Assembly (NCBI GenBank): GCA_030142905.1
Contig: JASJOG010000113.1
Span: forward strand, 575,501 to 639,500
Reading direction: 5' to 3'
Length of the DNA stretch: 64,000 nucleotides
From: Heliopora coerulea
Taxonomy: Eukaryota > Cnidaria > Anthozoa > Scleralcyonacea > Helioporidae
The notes under the pieces were generated by a model. That model saw nothing but the letters and a program-made list of their open reading frames with translations. It made no database searches and was not told where the DNA came from. A program made the position numbers and the translations under genes. Within the stretch, counting starts at the first letter, position 1. The number at the start of each line of letters is the position of its first letter. Below, one piece after another: positions 14,251 to 28,000 of the stretch.

Positions 14251-17200
14251 CCTTTGGTTTTTGACGATTTTTCGACCAATTTCCAACTTTCGAAATAAGC
14301 GCCAAATACGATCGTCTATTGCATAGAACGTAGTTTTTCAGTGATTTCAGTGGTTTTTGAGCGAAATTACGTTGAGAATTTTAGGTGTAAAAATTTGAAG
14401 AAAAAGCAAAGGGGTTAACCTTTGGTTTTTGACAATTTTTCGACCAATTTCCAACTTTCGAAATAAGCGCCAAATACGATCGTCTATTGCATAGAACGTA
14501 GTTTTTCAGTGATTTCAGTGGTTTTTGAGCGAAATTACGTTGAGAATTTTAGGTGTAAAAATTTGACCAAAAAGCAAAGGGGTTAACTTTTGGTTTTTGA
14601 CGATTTTTCGACCAATTTCCAACTTTCGAAATAAGCGCCAAATACAAACGTTTATTGCATAGAACGTAGTTTTTCAGTGATTTCAGTGGTTTTTGAGCGA
14701 AATTACGTTGAGAATTTTAGGTGTAAAAATTTGACCAAAAAGCAAAGGGGTTAAGCTCTGGTTTTTGACGATTTTTCGACCAATTTCCAACTTTCGAAAT
14801 AAGCGACCAATATGAAAGTTTATTGCATAGAACGTAGTTTTTCAGTGATTTCAGTGGTTTTTGAGCGAAATTACTTCGAGAATTTTAGGTGTAAAAATTT
14901 GACCAAAAAGCAAAGGGGTTAACCTTTGGTTTTTGACGATTTTTCGAACAATTTCCAACTTTCGAAATAAGCGCCCAATATGAAAGTTTATTGCATAGAA
15001 CGTAGTTTTTCAGTGATTTCAGTGGTTTTTGAGCGAAATTACGTTGAGAATTTTAGGTGTAAAAATTTGAAGAAAAAGCAAAGGGGTTAACTTTTGGTTT
15101 TTGACGATTTTTCGACCAATTTCCAACTTTCTAAATAAGCGCCAAATACAAAAGTTTATTGCATAGAACGTAGTTTTTCAGTGATTTCAGTGCTTTTTGA
15201 GGGAAATTACGTTGAAAATTTTAGGTGTAAAAATTTGACCTAAAAGCAAAGGGGTTAACCTTTGGTTTTTGACGATTTTTCGACCAATTTCCAACTTTCG
15301 AAATAAGCGCCCACTATGAAAGTTTATTGCACAGAACGTAGTTTTTCAGTGATTTCAGTGGTTTTTGAGCGAAATTACGTTGAAAATTTTAGGTGTAAAA
15401 ATTTGACCAAAAAGCAAAGGGGTTAACCTTTGGTTTTTGACAATTTTTCGACCAATTTCCAACTTTCGAAATAAGCGCCAAATACGATCGTCTATTGCAT
15501 AGAACGTAGTTTTTCAGTGATTTCAGTGGTTTTTGAGCGAAATTACGTTGAGAATTTTAGGTGTAAAAATTTGACCAAAAAGCAAAGGGGTTAACCTTTG
15601 GTTTTTGACGACTTTTCGACCAATTTCCAACTTTCGAAATAAGCGTCCAATATGAAAGTTTATTGCATAGAACGTAGTTTTTCAGTGATTTCAGTGCTTT
15701 TTGAGGGAAATTACGTTGAAAATTTTAGGTGTAAAAATTTGACCAAAAAGCAAAGGGGTTAACCTTTGGTTTTTGACAATTTTTCGACCAATTTCCAACT
15801 TTCGAAATAAGCGCCAAATACGATCGTCTATTGCATAGAACGTAGTTTTTCAGTGATTTCAGTGGTTTTTGAGCGAAATTACGTTGAGAATTTTAGGTGT
15901 AAAAATTTGACCAAAAAGCAAAGGGGTTAAGCTCTGGTTTTTGACGATTTTTCGACCAATTTCCAACTTTCGAAATAAGCGACCAATATGAAAGTTTATT
16001 GCATAGAACGTAGTTTTTCAGTGATTTCAGTGGTTTTTGAGCGAAATTACTTCGAGAATTTTAGGTTGAAAAATTTGACCAAACAGCAAAGGAGTTAACC
16101 TTTGGTTTTTGACGATTTTTCGAACAATTTCCAACTTTCGAAATAAGCGCCCAATATGAAAGTTTATTGCATAGAACGTAGTTTTTCAGTGATTTCAGTG
16201 GTTTTTGAGCGAAATTACGTTGAGAATTTTAGGTGTAAGAAATTACGTTGAAAATTTTAGGTGTAAAAATTTGACCAAAAAGCAAAGGGGTTAACCTTTG
16301 GTTTTTGACGATTTTTCGACCAATTTCCAACTTTCGAAATAAGCGCCAAATACGATCGTCTATTGCATAGAACGTAGTTTTTCAGTGATTTCAGTGGTTT
16401 TTGAGCGAAATTACGTTGAGAATTTTAGGTGTAAAAATTTGACCAAAAAGCAAAGGGGTTAACCTTTGGTTTTTGACGATTTTTCGACCAATTTCCAACT
16501 TTCGAAATAAGCGCCAAATACGATCGTCTATTGCATAGAACGTAGTTTTTCAGTGATTTCAGTGGTTTTTGAGCGAAATTACGTTGAGAATTTTAGGTGT
16601 AAAAATTTGACCAAAAAGCAAAGGGGTTAACCTTTGGTTTTTGACGATTTTTCGACCAATTTCCAACTTTCGAAATAAGCGCCAAATACAAACGTTTATT
16701 GCATAGAACGTAGTTTTTCAGTGATTTCAGTGGTTTTTGAGCGAAATTACGTTGAAAATTTTAGGTGTAAAAATTTGACCAAAAAGCAAAGGGGTTAACC
16801 TTTGGTTTTTGACGATTTTTCGACCAATTTCCAACTTTCGAAATAAGCGCCCAATATGAAAGTTTATTGCATAGAACGTAGTTTTTCAGTGATTTCAGTG
16901 GTTTTTGAGCGAAATTACGTTGAGAATTTTAGGTGTAAAAATTTGACCAAAAAGCAAAGGGGTTAACTTTTGGTTTTTGACGATTTTTCGACCAATTTCC
17001 AACTTTCTAAATAAGCGCCAAATACAAAAGTTTATTGCATAGAACGTAGTTTTTCAGTGATTTCAGTGGTTTTTGAGGGAAATTACGTTGAAAATTTTAG
17101 GTGTAAAAATTTGACCAAAAAGCAAAGGGGTTAACCTTTGGTTTTTGACGATTTTTCGACCAATTTCCAACTTTCGAAATAAGCGCCAAATATGAAAGTT

Positions 17201-20200
17201 TATTGCATAGAACGTAGTTTTTCAGTGATTTCAGTGGTTTTTGAGCGAAATTACGTTGAAAATTTTAGGTGTAAAAATTTGACCAAAAAGCAAAGGGGTT
17301 AACCTTTGGTTTTTGACGATTTTTCGACCAATTTCCAACTTTCGAAATAAGCGCCAAATACGATCGTCTATTGCATAGAACGTAGTTTTTCAGTGATTTC
17401 AGTGGTTTTTGAGCGAAATTACGTTGAGAATTTTAGGTGTAAAAATTTGACCAAAAAGCAAAGGGGTTAACCTTTGGTTTTTGACGATTTTTCGACCAAT
17501 TTCCAACTTTCGAAATAAGCGCCAAATACAAAGTTTATTGCATAGAACGTAGTTTTTCAGTGATTTCAGTGGTTTTTGAGCGAAATTACGTTGAGAATTT
17601 TAGGTGTAAAAATTTGACCAAAAAGCAAAGGGGTTAACCTTTGGTTTTTGACGATTTTTCGACCAATTTCCAACTTTCGAAATAAGTGCCAAATATGAAA
17701 GTTTATTGCATAGAACGTAGTTTTTCAGTGATTTCAGTGGTTTTTGAGCGAAATTACTTCGAGAATTTTAGGTGTAAAAATTTGACCAAAAAGCAAAGGG
17801 GTTAACCTTTGGTTTTTGACGATTTTTCGACCAATTTCCAACTTTCGAAATAAGCGCCCAATATGAAAGTTTATTGCATAGAACGTAGTTTTTCAGTGAT
17901 TTCAGTGGTTTTTGAGCGAAATTACGTTGAGAATTTTAGGTTAGGTGTAAAAATTTGACCAAAAAGCAAAGGGGTTAACCTTTGGTTTTTGACGATTTTT
18001 CGACCAATTTCCAACTTTCGAAATAAGCGCCAAATATGAAAGTTTATTGCATAGAACGTAGTTTTTCAGTGATTTCAGTGGTTTTTGAGCGAAATTACGT
18101 TGAGAATTTTAGGTGTAAAAATTTGACCAAAAAGCAAAGGGGTTAACCTTTGGTTTTTGACGATTTTTCGACCAATTTCCAACTTTCGAAATAAGCGCCA
18201 AATATGAAAGTTTATTGCATAGAACGTAGTTTTTCAGTGATTTCAGTGGTTTTTGAGCGAAATTACGTTGAGAATTTTAGGTGTAAAAATTTGACCAAAA
18301 AGCAAAGGGGTTAACCTTTGGTTTTTGACGATTTTTCGACCAATTTCCAACTTTCGAAATAAGCGACCAATATGAAAGTTTATTGCATAGAACGTAGTTT
18401 TTCAGTGATTTCAGTGGTTTTTGAGCGAAATTACTTCGAGAATTTTAGGTGTAAAAATTTGACCAAAAAGCAAAGGAGTTAACCTTTGGTTTTTGACGAT
18501 TTTTCGAACAATTTCCAACTTTCGAAATAAGCGCCCAATATGAAAGTTTATTGCATAGAACGTAGTTTTTCAGTGATTTCAGTGGTTTTTGAGCGAAATT
18601 ACGTTGAGAATTTTAGGTGTAAAAATTTGAAGAAAAAGCAAAGGGGTTAACTTTTGGTTTTTGACGATTTTTCGACCAATTTCCAACTTTCTAAATAAGC
18701 GCCAAATACAAAAGTTTATTGCATAGAACGTAGTTTTTCAGTGATTTCAGTGCTTTTTGAGGGAAATTACGTTGAAAATTTTAGGTGTAAAAATTTGACC
18801 AAAAAGCAAAGGGGTTAACCTTTGGTTTTTGACGATTTTTCGACCAATTTCCAACTTTCGAAATAAGCGCCCACTATGAAAGTTTATTGCATAGAACGTA
18901 GTTTTTCAGTGATTTCAGTGGTTTTTGAGCGAAATTACGTTGAGAATTTTAGGTGTAAAAATTTGACCAAAAAGCAAAGGGGTTAACCTTTGGTTTTTGA
19001 CAATTTTTCGACCAATTTCCAACTTTCGAAATAAGCGCCAAATACGATCGTCTATTGCATAGAACGTAGTTTTTCAGTGATTTCAGTGGTTTTTGAGCGA
19101 AATTACGTTGAGAATTTTAGGTGTAAAAATTTGACCAAAAAGCAAAGGGGTTAACCTTTGGTTTTTGACGATTTTTCGACCAATTTCCAACTTTCGAAAT
19201 AAGTGCCAATATGAAAGTTTATTGCATAGAACGTAGTTTTTGCAGTGATTTCAGTGGTTTTTGAGCGAAATTACGTTGAAAATTTTAGGTGTAAAAATTT
19301 GACCAAAAAGCAAAGGGGTTAACCTTTGGTTTTTGACGATTTTTCGACCAATTTCCAACTTTCGAAATAAGCGCCCAAATATGAAAGTTTATTGCATAGA
19401 ACGTAGTTTTTCAGTGATTTCAGTGGTTTTTGAGCGAAATTACGTTGAGAATTTTAGGTGTAAAAATTTGACCAAAAAGCAAAGGGGTTAACCTTTGGTT
19501 TTTGACGATTTTTCGACCAATTTCCAACTTTCTAAATAAGCGCCAATATGAAAGTTTATTGCATAGAACGTAGTTTTTCAGTGATTTCAGTGGTTTTTGA
19601 GCGAAATTACGTTGAAAATTTTAGGTGTAAAAATTTGACCAAAAAGCAAAGGGGTTAACCTTTGGTTTTTGACGATTTTTCGACCAATTTCCAACTTTCG
19701 AAATAAGTGCCAAATATGAAAGTTTATTGCATAGAACGTAGTTTTTCAGTGATTTCAGTGGTTTTTGAGCGAAATTACGTTGAGAATTTTAGGTGTAAAA
19801 ATTTGACCAAAAAGCAAAGGGGTTAACCTTTGGTTTTTGACGATTTTTCGACCAATTTCCAACTTTCGAAATAAGCGCCAAATATGAAAGTTTATTGCAT
19901 AGAACGTAGTTTTTCAGTGATTTCAGTGGTTTTTGAGCGAAATTACGTTGAGAATTTTAGGTGTAAAAATTTGACCAAAAAGCAAAGGGGTTAACCTTTG
20001 GTTTTTGACGATTTTTCGACCAATTTCCAACTTTCGAAATAAGTGCCAAATATGAAAGTTTATTACATAGAACGTAGTTTTTCAGTGATTTCAGTGGTTT
20101 TTGAGCGAAATTACGTTGAAAATTTTAGGTGTAAAAATTTGACCAAAAAGCAAAGGGGTTAACCTTTGGTTTTTGACGATTTTTCGACCAATTTCCAACT

Positions 20201-23200
20201 TTCGAAATAAGTGCCAAATATGAAAGTTTATTGCATAGAACGTAGTTTTTCAGTGATTTCAGTGGTTTTTGAGCGAAATTACGTTGAGAATTTTAGGTGT
20301 AAAAATTTGACCAAAAAGCAAAGGGGTTAACCTTTGGTTTTTGACGATTTTTCGACCAATTTCCAACTTTCGAAATAAGTGCCAAATATGAAAGTTTATT
20401 GCATAGAACGTAGTTTTTCAGTGATTTCAGTGGTTTTTGAGCGAAATTACTTCGAGAATTTTAGGTGTAAAAATTTGACCAAAAAGCAAAGGGGTTAACC
20501 TTTGGTTTTTGACGATTTTTCGACCAATTTCCAACTTTCGAAATAAGCGCCAAATATGAAAGTTTATTGCATAGAACGTAGTTTTTCAGTGATTTCAGTG
20601 GTTTTTGAGCGAAATTACGTTGAAAATTTTAGGTGTAAAAATTTGACCAAAAAGCAAAGGGGTTAACCTTTGGTTTTTGACGATTTTTCGACCAATTTCC
20701 AACTTTCGAAATAAGCGCCCAATATGAAAGTTTATTGCATAGAACGTAGTTTTTCAGTGATTTCAGTGGTTTTTGAGCGAAATTACGTTGAGAATTTTAG
20801 GTGTAAAAATTTGACCAAAAAGCAAAGGGGTTAACTTTTGGTTTTTGACGATTTTTCGACCAATTTCCAACTTTCGAAATAAGCGCCAAATATGAAAGTT
20901 TATTGCATAGAACGTAGTTTTTCAGTGATTTCAGTGCTTTTTGAGCGAAATTACGTTGAAAATTTTAGGTGTAAAAATTTGACCAAAAAGCAAAGGGGTT
21001 AACCTTTGGTTTTTGACGATTTTTCGACCAATTTCCAACTTTCGAAATAAGCGCCAAATATGAAAGTTTATTGCACAGAACGTAGTTTTTCAGTGATTTC
21101 AGTGGTTTTTGAGCGAAATTACGTTGAAAATTTTAGGTGTAAAAATTTGACCAAAAAGCAAAGGGGTTAACCTTTGGTTTTTGACAATTTTTCGACCAAT
21201 TTCCAACTTTCGAAATAAGTGCCAAATATGAAAGTTTATTACATAGAACGTAGTTTTTCAGTGATTTCAGTGGTTTTTGAGCGAAATTACGTTGAGAATT
21301 TTAGGTGTAAAAATTTGACCAAAAAGCAAAGGGGTTAACCTTTGGTTTTTGACGATTTTTCGACCAATTTCCAACTTTCGAAATAAGTGCCAAATATGAA
21401 AGTTTATTGCATAGAACGTAGTTTTTCAGTGATTTCAGTGGTTTTTGAGCGAAATTACGTTGAAAATTTTAGGTGTAAAAATTTGACCAAAAAGCAAAGG
21501 GGTTAACCTTTGGTTTTTGACGATTTTTCGACCAATTTCCAACTTTCGAAATAAGTGCCAAATATGAAAGTTTATTGCATAGAACGTAGTTTTTCAGTGA
21601 TTTCAGTGCTTTTTGAGCGAAATTACGTTGAAAATTTTAGGTGTAAAAATTTGACCAAAAAGCAAAGGGGTTAACCTTTGGTTTTCGACGATTTTTCGAC
21701 CAATTTCCAACTTTCGAAATAAGCGCCCACTATGAAAGTTTATTGCACAGAACGTAGTTTTTCAGTGATTTCAGTGGTTTTTGAGCGAAATTACGTTGAG
21801 AATTTTAGGTGTAAAAATTTGACCAAAAAGCAAAGGGGTTAACCTTTGGTTTTCGACGATTTTTCGACCAATTTCCAACTTTCGAAATAAAGAGCCCAAT
21901 ATGAAAGTTTATTGCATAGAACGTAGTTTTTCAGTGATTTCAGTGGTTTTTGAGCGAAATTACGTTGAGAATTTTAGGTGTAAAAATTTGACCAAAAAGC
22001 AAAGGGGTTAACCTTTGGTTTTTGACGATTTTTCGACCAATTTCCAACTTTCGAAATAAGTGCCAAATATGAAAGTTTATTGCATAGAACGTAGTTTTTC
22101 AGTGATTTCAGTGGTTTTTGAGCGAAATTACGTTGAGAATTTTAGGTGTAAAAATTTGACCAAAAAGCAAAGGGGTTAACCTTTGGTTTTTGACGATTTT
22201 TCGACCAATTTCCAACTTTCGAAATAAAGAGCCCAATATGAAAGTTTATTGCATAGAACGTAGTTTTTCAGTGATTTCAGTGGTTTTTGAGCGAAATTAC
22301 GTTGAGAATTTTAGGTGTAAAAATTTGACCAAAAAGCAAAGGGGTTAACCTTTGGTTTTTGACGATTTTTCGACCAATTTCCAACTTTCGAAATAAAGAG
22401 CCCAATATGAAAGTTTATTGCATAGAACGTAGTTTTTCAGTGATTTCAGTGGTTTTTGAGCGAAATTACGTTGAGAATTTTAGGTGTAAAAATTTGACCA
22501 AAAAGCAAAGGGGTTAAGCTTTGGTTTTTGACGATTTTTCGACCAATTTCCAACTTTCGAAATAAGTGCCAAATATGAAAGTTTATTGCATAGAACGTAG
22601 TTTTTCAGTGATTTCAGTGGTTTTTGAGCGAAATTACTTCGAGAATTTTAGGTGTAAAAATTTGACCAAAAAGCAAAGGGGTTAACCTTTGGTTTTCGAC
22701 GATTTTTCGACCAATTTCCAACTTTCGAAATAAAGAGCCCAATATGAAAGTTTATTGCATAGAACGTAGTTTTTCAGTGATTTCAGTGGTTTTTGAGCGA
22801 AATTACGTTGAAAATTTTAGGTGTAAAAATTTGACCAAAAAGCAAAGGGGTTAACCTTTGGTTTTTGACGATTTTTCGACCAATTTCCAACTTTCGAAAT
22901 AAGCGCCCAATATGAAAGTTTATTGCATAGAACGTAGTTTTTCAGTGATTTCAGTGGTTTTTGAGCGAAATTACGTTGAGAATTTTAGGTGTAAAAATTT
23001 GACCAAAAAGCAAAGGGGTTAACTTTTGGTTTTTGACGATTTTTCGACCAATTTCCAACTTTCTAAATAAGCGCCAAATATGAAAGTTTATTGCATAGAA
23101 CGTAGTTTTTCAGTGATTTCAGTGCTTTTTGAGCGAAATTACGTTGAAAATTTTAGGTGTAAAAATTTGACCAAAAAGCAAAGGGGTTAACCTTTGGTTT

Positions 23201-25088
23201 TTGACGATTTTTCGACCAATTTCCAACTTTCGAAATAAGTGCCAAATATGAAAGTTTATTGCATAGAACGTAGTTTTTCAGTGATTTCAGTGGTTTTTGA
23301 GCGAAATTACGTTGAAAATTTTAGGTGTAAAAATTTGACCAAAAAGCAAAGGGGTTAACCTTTGGTTTTTGACGATTTTTCGACCAATTTCCAACTTTCG
23401 AAATAAGCGCCAAATACGAAAGTTTATTGCATAGAACGTAGTTTTTCAGTGATTTCAGTGGTTTTTGAGCGAAATTACGTTGAGAATTTTAGGTGTAAAA
23501 ATTTGACCAAAAAGCAAAGGGGTTAACCTTTGGTTTTTGACGATTTTTCGACCAATTTCCAACTTTCGAAATAAGCGCCCAATATGAAAGTTTATTGCAT
23601 AGAACGTAGTTTTTCAGTGATTTCAGTGGTTTTTGAGCGAAATTACGTTGAAAATTTTAGGTGTAAAAATTTGACCAAAAAGCAAAGGGGTTAACCTTTG
23701 GTTTTTGACGATTTTTCGACCAATTTCCAACTTTCGAAATAAGTGCCAAATATGAAAGTTTATTGCATAGAACGTAGTTTTTCAGTGATTTCAGTGGTTT
23801 TTGAGCGAAATTACGTTGAAAATTTTAGGTGTAAAAATTTGACCAAAAAGCAAAGGGGTTAACCTTTGGTTTTTGACGATTTTTCGACCAATTTCCAACT
23901 TTCGAAATAAGTGCCAAATATGAAAGTTTATTGCACAGAACGTAGTTTTTCAGTGATTTCAGTGGTTTTTGAGCGAAATTACGTTGAGAATTTTAGGTGT
24001 AAAAATTTGACCAAAAAGCAAAGGGGTTAACCTTTGGTTTTTGACGATTTTTCGACCAATTTCCAACTTTCGAAATAAGTGCCAAATATGAAAGTTTATT
24101 GCATAGAACGTAGTTTTTCAGTGATTTCAGTGGTTTTTGAGCGAAATTACGTTGAAAATTTTAGGTGTAAAAATTTGACCAAAAAGCAAAGGGGTTAACC
24201 TTTGGTTTTCGACGATTTTTCGACCAATTTCCAACTTTCGAAATAAGCGCCCAATATGAAAGTTTATTGCATAGAACGTAGTTTTTCAGTGATTTCAGTG
24301 GTTTTTGAGCGAAATTACGTTGAGAATTTTAGGTGTAAAAATTTGACCAAAAAGCAAAGGGGTTAACCTTTGGTTTTTGACGATTTTTCGACCAATTTCC
24401 AACTTTCTAAATAAGCGCCAAATATGAAAGTTTATTGCATAGAACGTAGTTTTTCAGTGATTTCAGTGGTTTTTGAGCGAAATTACGTTGAGAATTTTAG
24501 GTGTAAAAATTTGACCAAAAAGCAAAGGGGTTAACCTTTGGTTTTTGACGATTTTTCGACCAATTTCCAACTTTCGAAATAAGCGCCAAATATGAAAGTT
24601 TATTGCATAGAACGTAGTTTTTCAGTGATTTCAGTGCTTTTTGAGCGAAATTACGTTGAAAATTTTAGGTGTAAAAATTTGACCAAAAAGCAAAGGGGTT
24701 AACCTTTGGTTTTTGACGATTTTTCGACCAATTTCCAACTTTCGAAATAAGTGCCAAATATGAAAGTTTATTGCATAGAACGTAGTTTTTCAGTGATTTC
24801 AGTGGTTTTTGAGCGAAATTACGTTGAGAATTTTAGGTGTAAAAATTTGACCAAAAAGCAAAGGGGTTAACCTTTGGTTTTCGACGATTTTTCGACCAAT
24901 TTCCAACTTTCGAAATAAGCGCCCAAATATGAAAGTTTATTGCATAGAACGTAGTTTTTCAGTGATTTCAGTGGTTTTTGAGCGAAATTACGTTGAAAAT
25001 TTTAGGTGTAAAAATTTGACCAAAAAGCAAAGGGGTTAACCTTTGGTTTTTGACGATTTTTCGACCAATTTCCAACTTTCGAAATAAG

Positions 25089-28000
25089 CGCCCACTATGA
25101 AAGTTTATTGCATAGAACGTAGTTTTGCAGTAATTTCAGTGCTTTTTGAGGGAAATTACGTTGAAAATTTTAGGTGTAAAAATTTGACCAAAAAGCAAAG
25201 GGGTTAACCTTTGGTTTTTGACGATTTTTCGACCAATTTCCAACTTTCGAAATAAGAGCCAAATATGAAAGTTTATTGCATAGAACGTAGTTTTTCAGTG
25301 ATTTCAGTGGTTTTTGAGCGAAATTACGTTGAAAATTTTAGGTGTAAAAATTTGACCAAAAAGCAAAGGGGTTAACCTTTGGTTTTTGACGATTTTTCGA
25401 CCAATTTCCAACTTTCGAAATAAGCGCCAAATATGAAAGTTTATTGCATAGAACGTAGTTTTTCAGTGATTTCAGTGGTTTTTGAGCGAAATTACGTTGA
25501 AAATTTTAGGTGTAAAAATTTGACCAAAAAGCAAAGGGGTTAACCTTTGGTTTTTGACGATTTTTCGACCAATTTCCAACTTTCGAAATAAGTGCCAAAT
25601 ATGAAAGTTTATTGCATAGAACGTAGTTTTTCAGTGATTTCAGTGGTTTTTGAGCGAAATTACGTTGAAAATTTTAGGTGTAAAAATTTGACCAAAAAGC
25701 AAAGGGGTTAACCTTTGGTTTTTGACGATTTTTCGACCAATTTCCAACTTTCGAAATAAGTGCCAAATATGAAAGTTTATTGCATAGAACGTAGTTTTTC
25801 AGTGATTTCAGTGGTTTTTGAGCGAAATTACGTTGAGAATTTTAGGTGTAAAAATTTGACCAAAAAGCAAAGGGGTTAACCTTTGGTTTTTGACGATTTT
25901 TCGACCAATTTCCAACTTTCGAAATAAGTGCCAAATATGAAAGTTTATTGCATAGAACGTAGTTTTTCAGTGATTTCAGTGGTTTTTGAGCGAAATTACG
26001 TTGAGAATTTTAGGTGTAAAAATTTGACCAAAAAGCAAAGGGGTTAACCTTTGGTTTTTGACGATTTTTCGACCAATTTCCAACTTTCGAAATAAGCGCC
26101 AAATATGAAAGTTTATTGCATAGAACGTAGTTTTTCAGTGATTTCAGTGGTTTTTGAGCGAAATTACGTTGAGAATTTTAGGTGTAAAAATTTGACCAAA
26201 AAGCAAAGGGGTTAACCTTTGGTTTTTGACGATTTTTCGACCAATTTCCAACTTTCGAAATAAGTGCCAAATATGAAAGTTTATTGCATAGAACGTAGTT
26301 TTTCAGTGATTTCAGTGGTTTTTGAGCGAAATTACGTTGAGAATTTTAGGTGTAAAAATTTGACCAAAAAGCAAAGGGGTTAAGCTTTGGTTTTTGACGA
26401 TTTTTCGACCAATTTCCAACTTTCGAAATAAGTGCCAAATATGAAAGTTTATTGCATAGAACGTAGTTTTTCAGTGATTTCAGTGGTTTTTGAGCGAAAT
26501 TACTTCGAGAATTTTAGGTTGAAAAATTTGACCAAACTGCAAAGGAGTTAACCTTTGGTTTTTGACGATTTTTCGACCAATTTCCAACTTTCGAAATAAG
26601 TGCCAAATATGAAAGTTTATTGCATAGAACGTAGTTTTTCAGTGATTTCAGTGGTTTTTGAGCGAAATTACGTTGAAAATTTTAGGTGTAAAAATTTGAC
26701 CAAAAAGCAAAGGGGTTAACCTTTGGTTTTTGACGATTTTTCGACCAATTTCCAACTTTCGAAATAAGCGCCCAATATGAAAGTTTATTGCATAGAACGT
26801 AGTTTTTCAGTGATTTCAGTGGTTTTTGAGCGAAATTACGTTGAGAATTTTAGGTGTAAAAATTTGAAGAAAAAGCAAAGGGGTTAACTTTTGGTTTTTG
26901 ACGATTTTTCGACCAATTTCCAACTTTCTAAATAAGCGCCAAATATGAAAGTTTATTGCATAGAACGTAGTTTTTCAGTGATTTCAGTGCTTTTTGAGCG
27001 AAATTACGTTGAAAATTTTAGGTGTAAAAATTTGACCAAAAAGCAAAGGGGTTAACCTTTGGTTTTTGACGATTTTTCGACCAATTTCCAACTTTCGAAA
27101 TAAGTGCCAAATATGAAAGTTTATTGCACAGAACGTAGTTTTTCAGTGATTTCAGTGGTTTTTGAGCGAAATTACGTTGAAAATTTTAGGTGTAAAAATT
27201 TGACCAAAAAGCAAAGGGGTTAACCTTTGGTTTTTGACAATTTTTCGACCAATTTCCAACTTTCGAAATAAGCGCCAAATACGATCGTCTATTGCATAGA
27301 ACGTAGTTTTTCAGTGATTTCAGTGGTTTTTGAGCGAAATTACGTTGAGAATTTTAGGTGTAAAAATTTGACCAAAAAGCAAAGGGGTTAACCTTTGGTT
27401 TTCAGACGACTTTTCGACCAATTTCCAACTTTCGAAATAAGCGCCCAATATGAAAGTTTATTGCATAGAACGTAGTTTTTCAGTGATTTCAGTGGTTTTT
27501 GAGCGAAATTACGTTGAGAATTTTAGGTGTAAAAATTTGACCAAAAAGCAAAGGGGTTAACCTTTGGTTTTTGACGATTTTTCGACCAATTTCCAACTTT
27601 CGAAATAAGTGCCAAATATGAAAGTTTATTGCATAGAACGTAGTTTTTCAGTGATTTCAGTGGTTTTTGAGCGAAATTACGTTGAAAATTTTAGGTGTAA
27701 AAATTTGACCAAAAAGCAAAGGGGTTAACCTTTGGTTTTTGACGATTTTTCGACCAATTTCCAACTTTCGAAATAAGTGCCAAATATGAAAGTTTATTGC
27801 ACAGAACGTAGTTTTTCAGTGATTTCAGTGGTTTTTGAGCGAAATTACGTTGAGAATTTTAGGTGTAAAAATTTGACCAAAAAGCAAAGGGGTTAACCTT
27901 TGGTTTTTGACGATTTTTCGACCAATTTCCAACTTTCGAAATAAGTGCCAAATATGAAAGTTTATTGCATAGAACGTAGTTTTTCAGTGATTTCAGTGGT

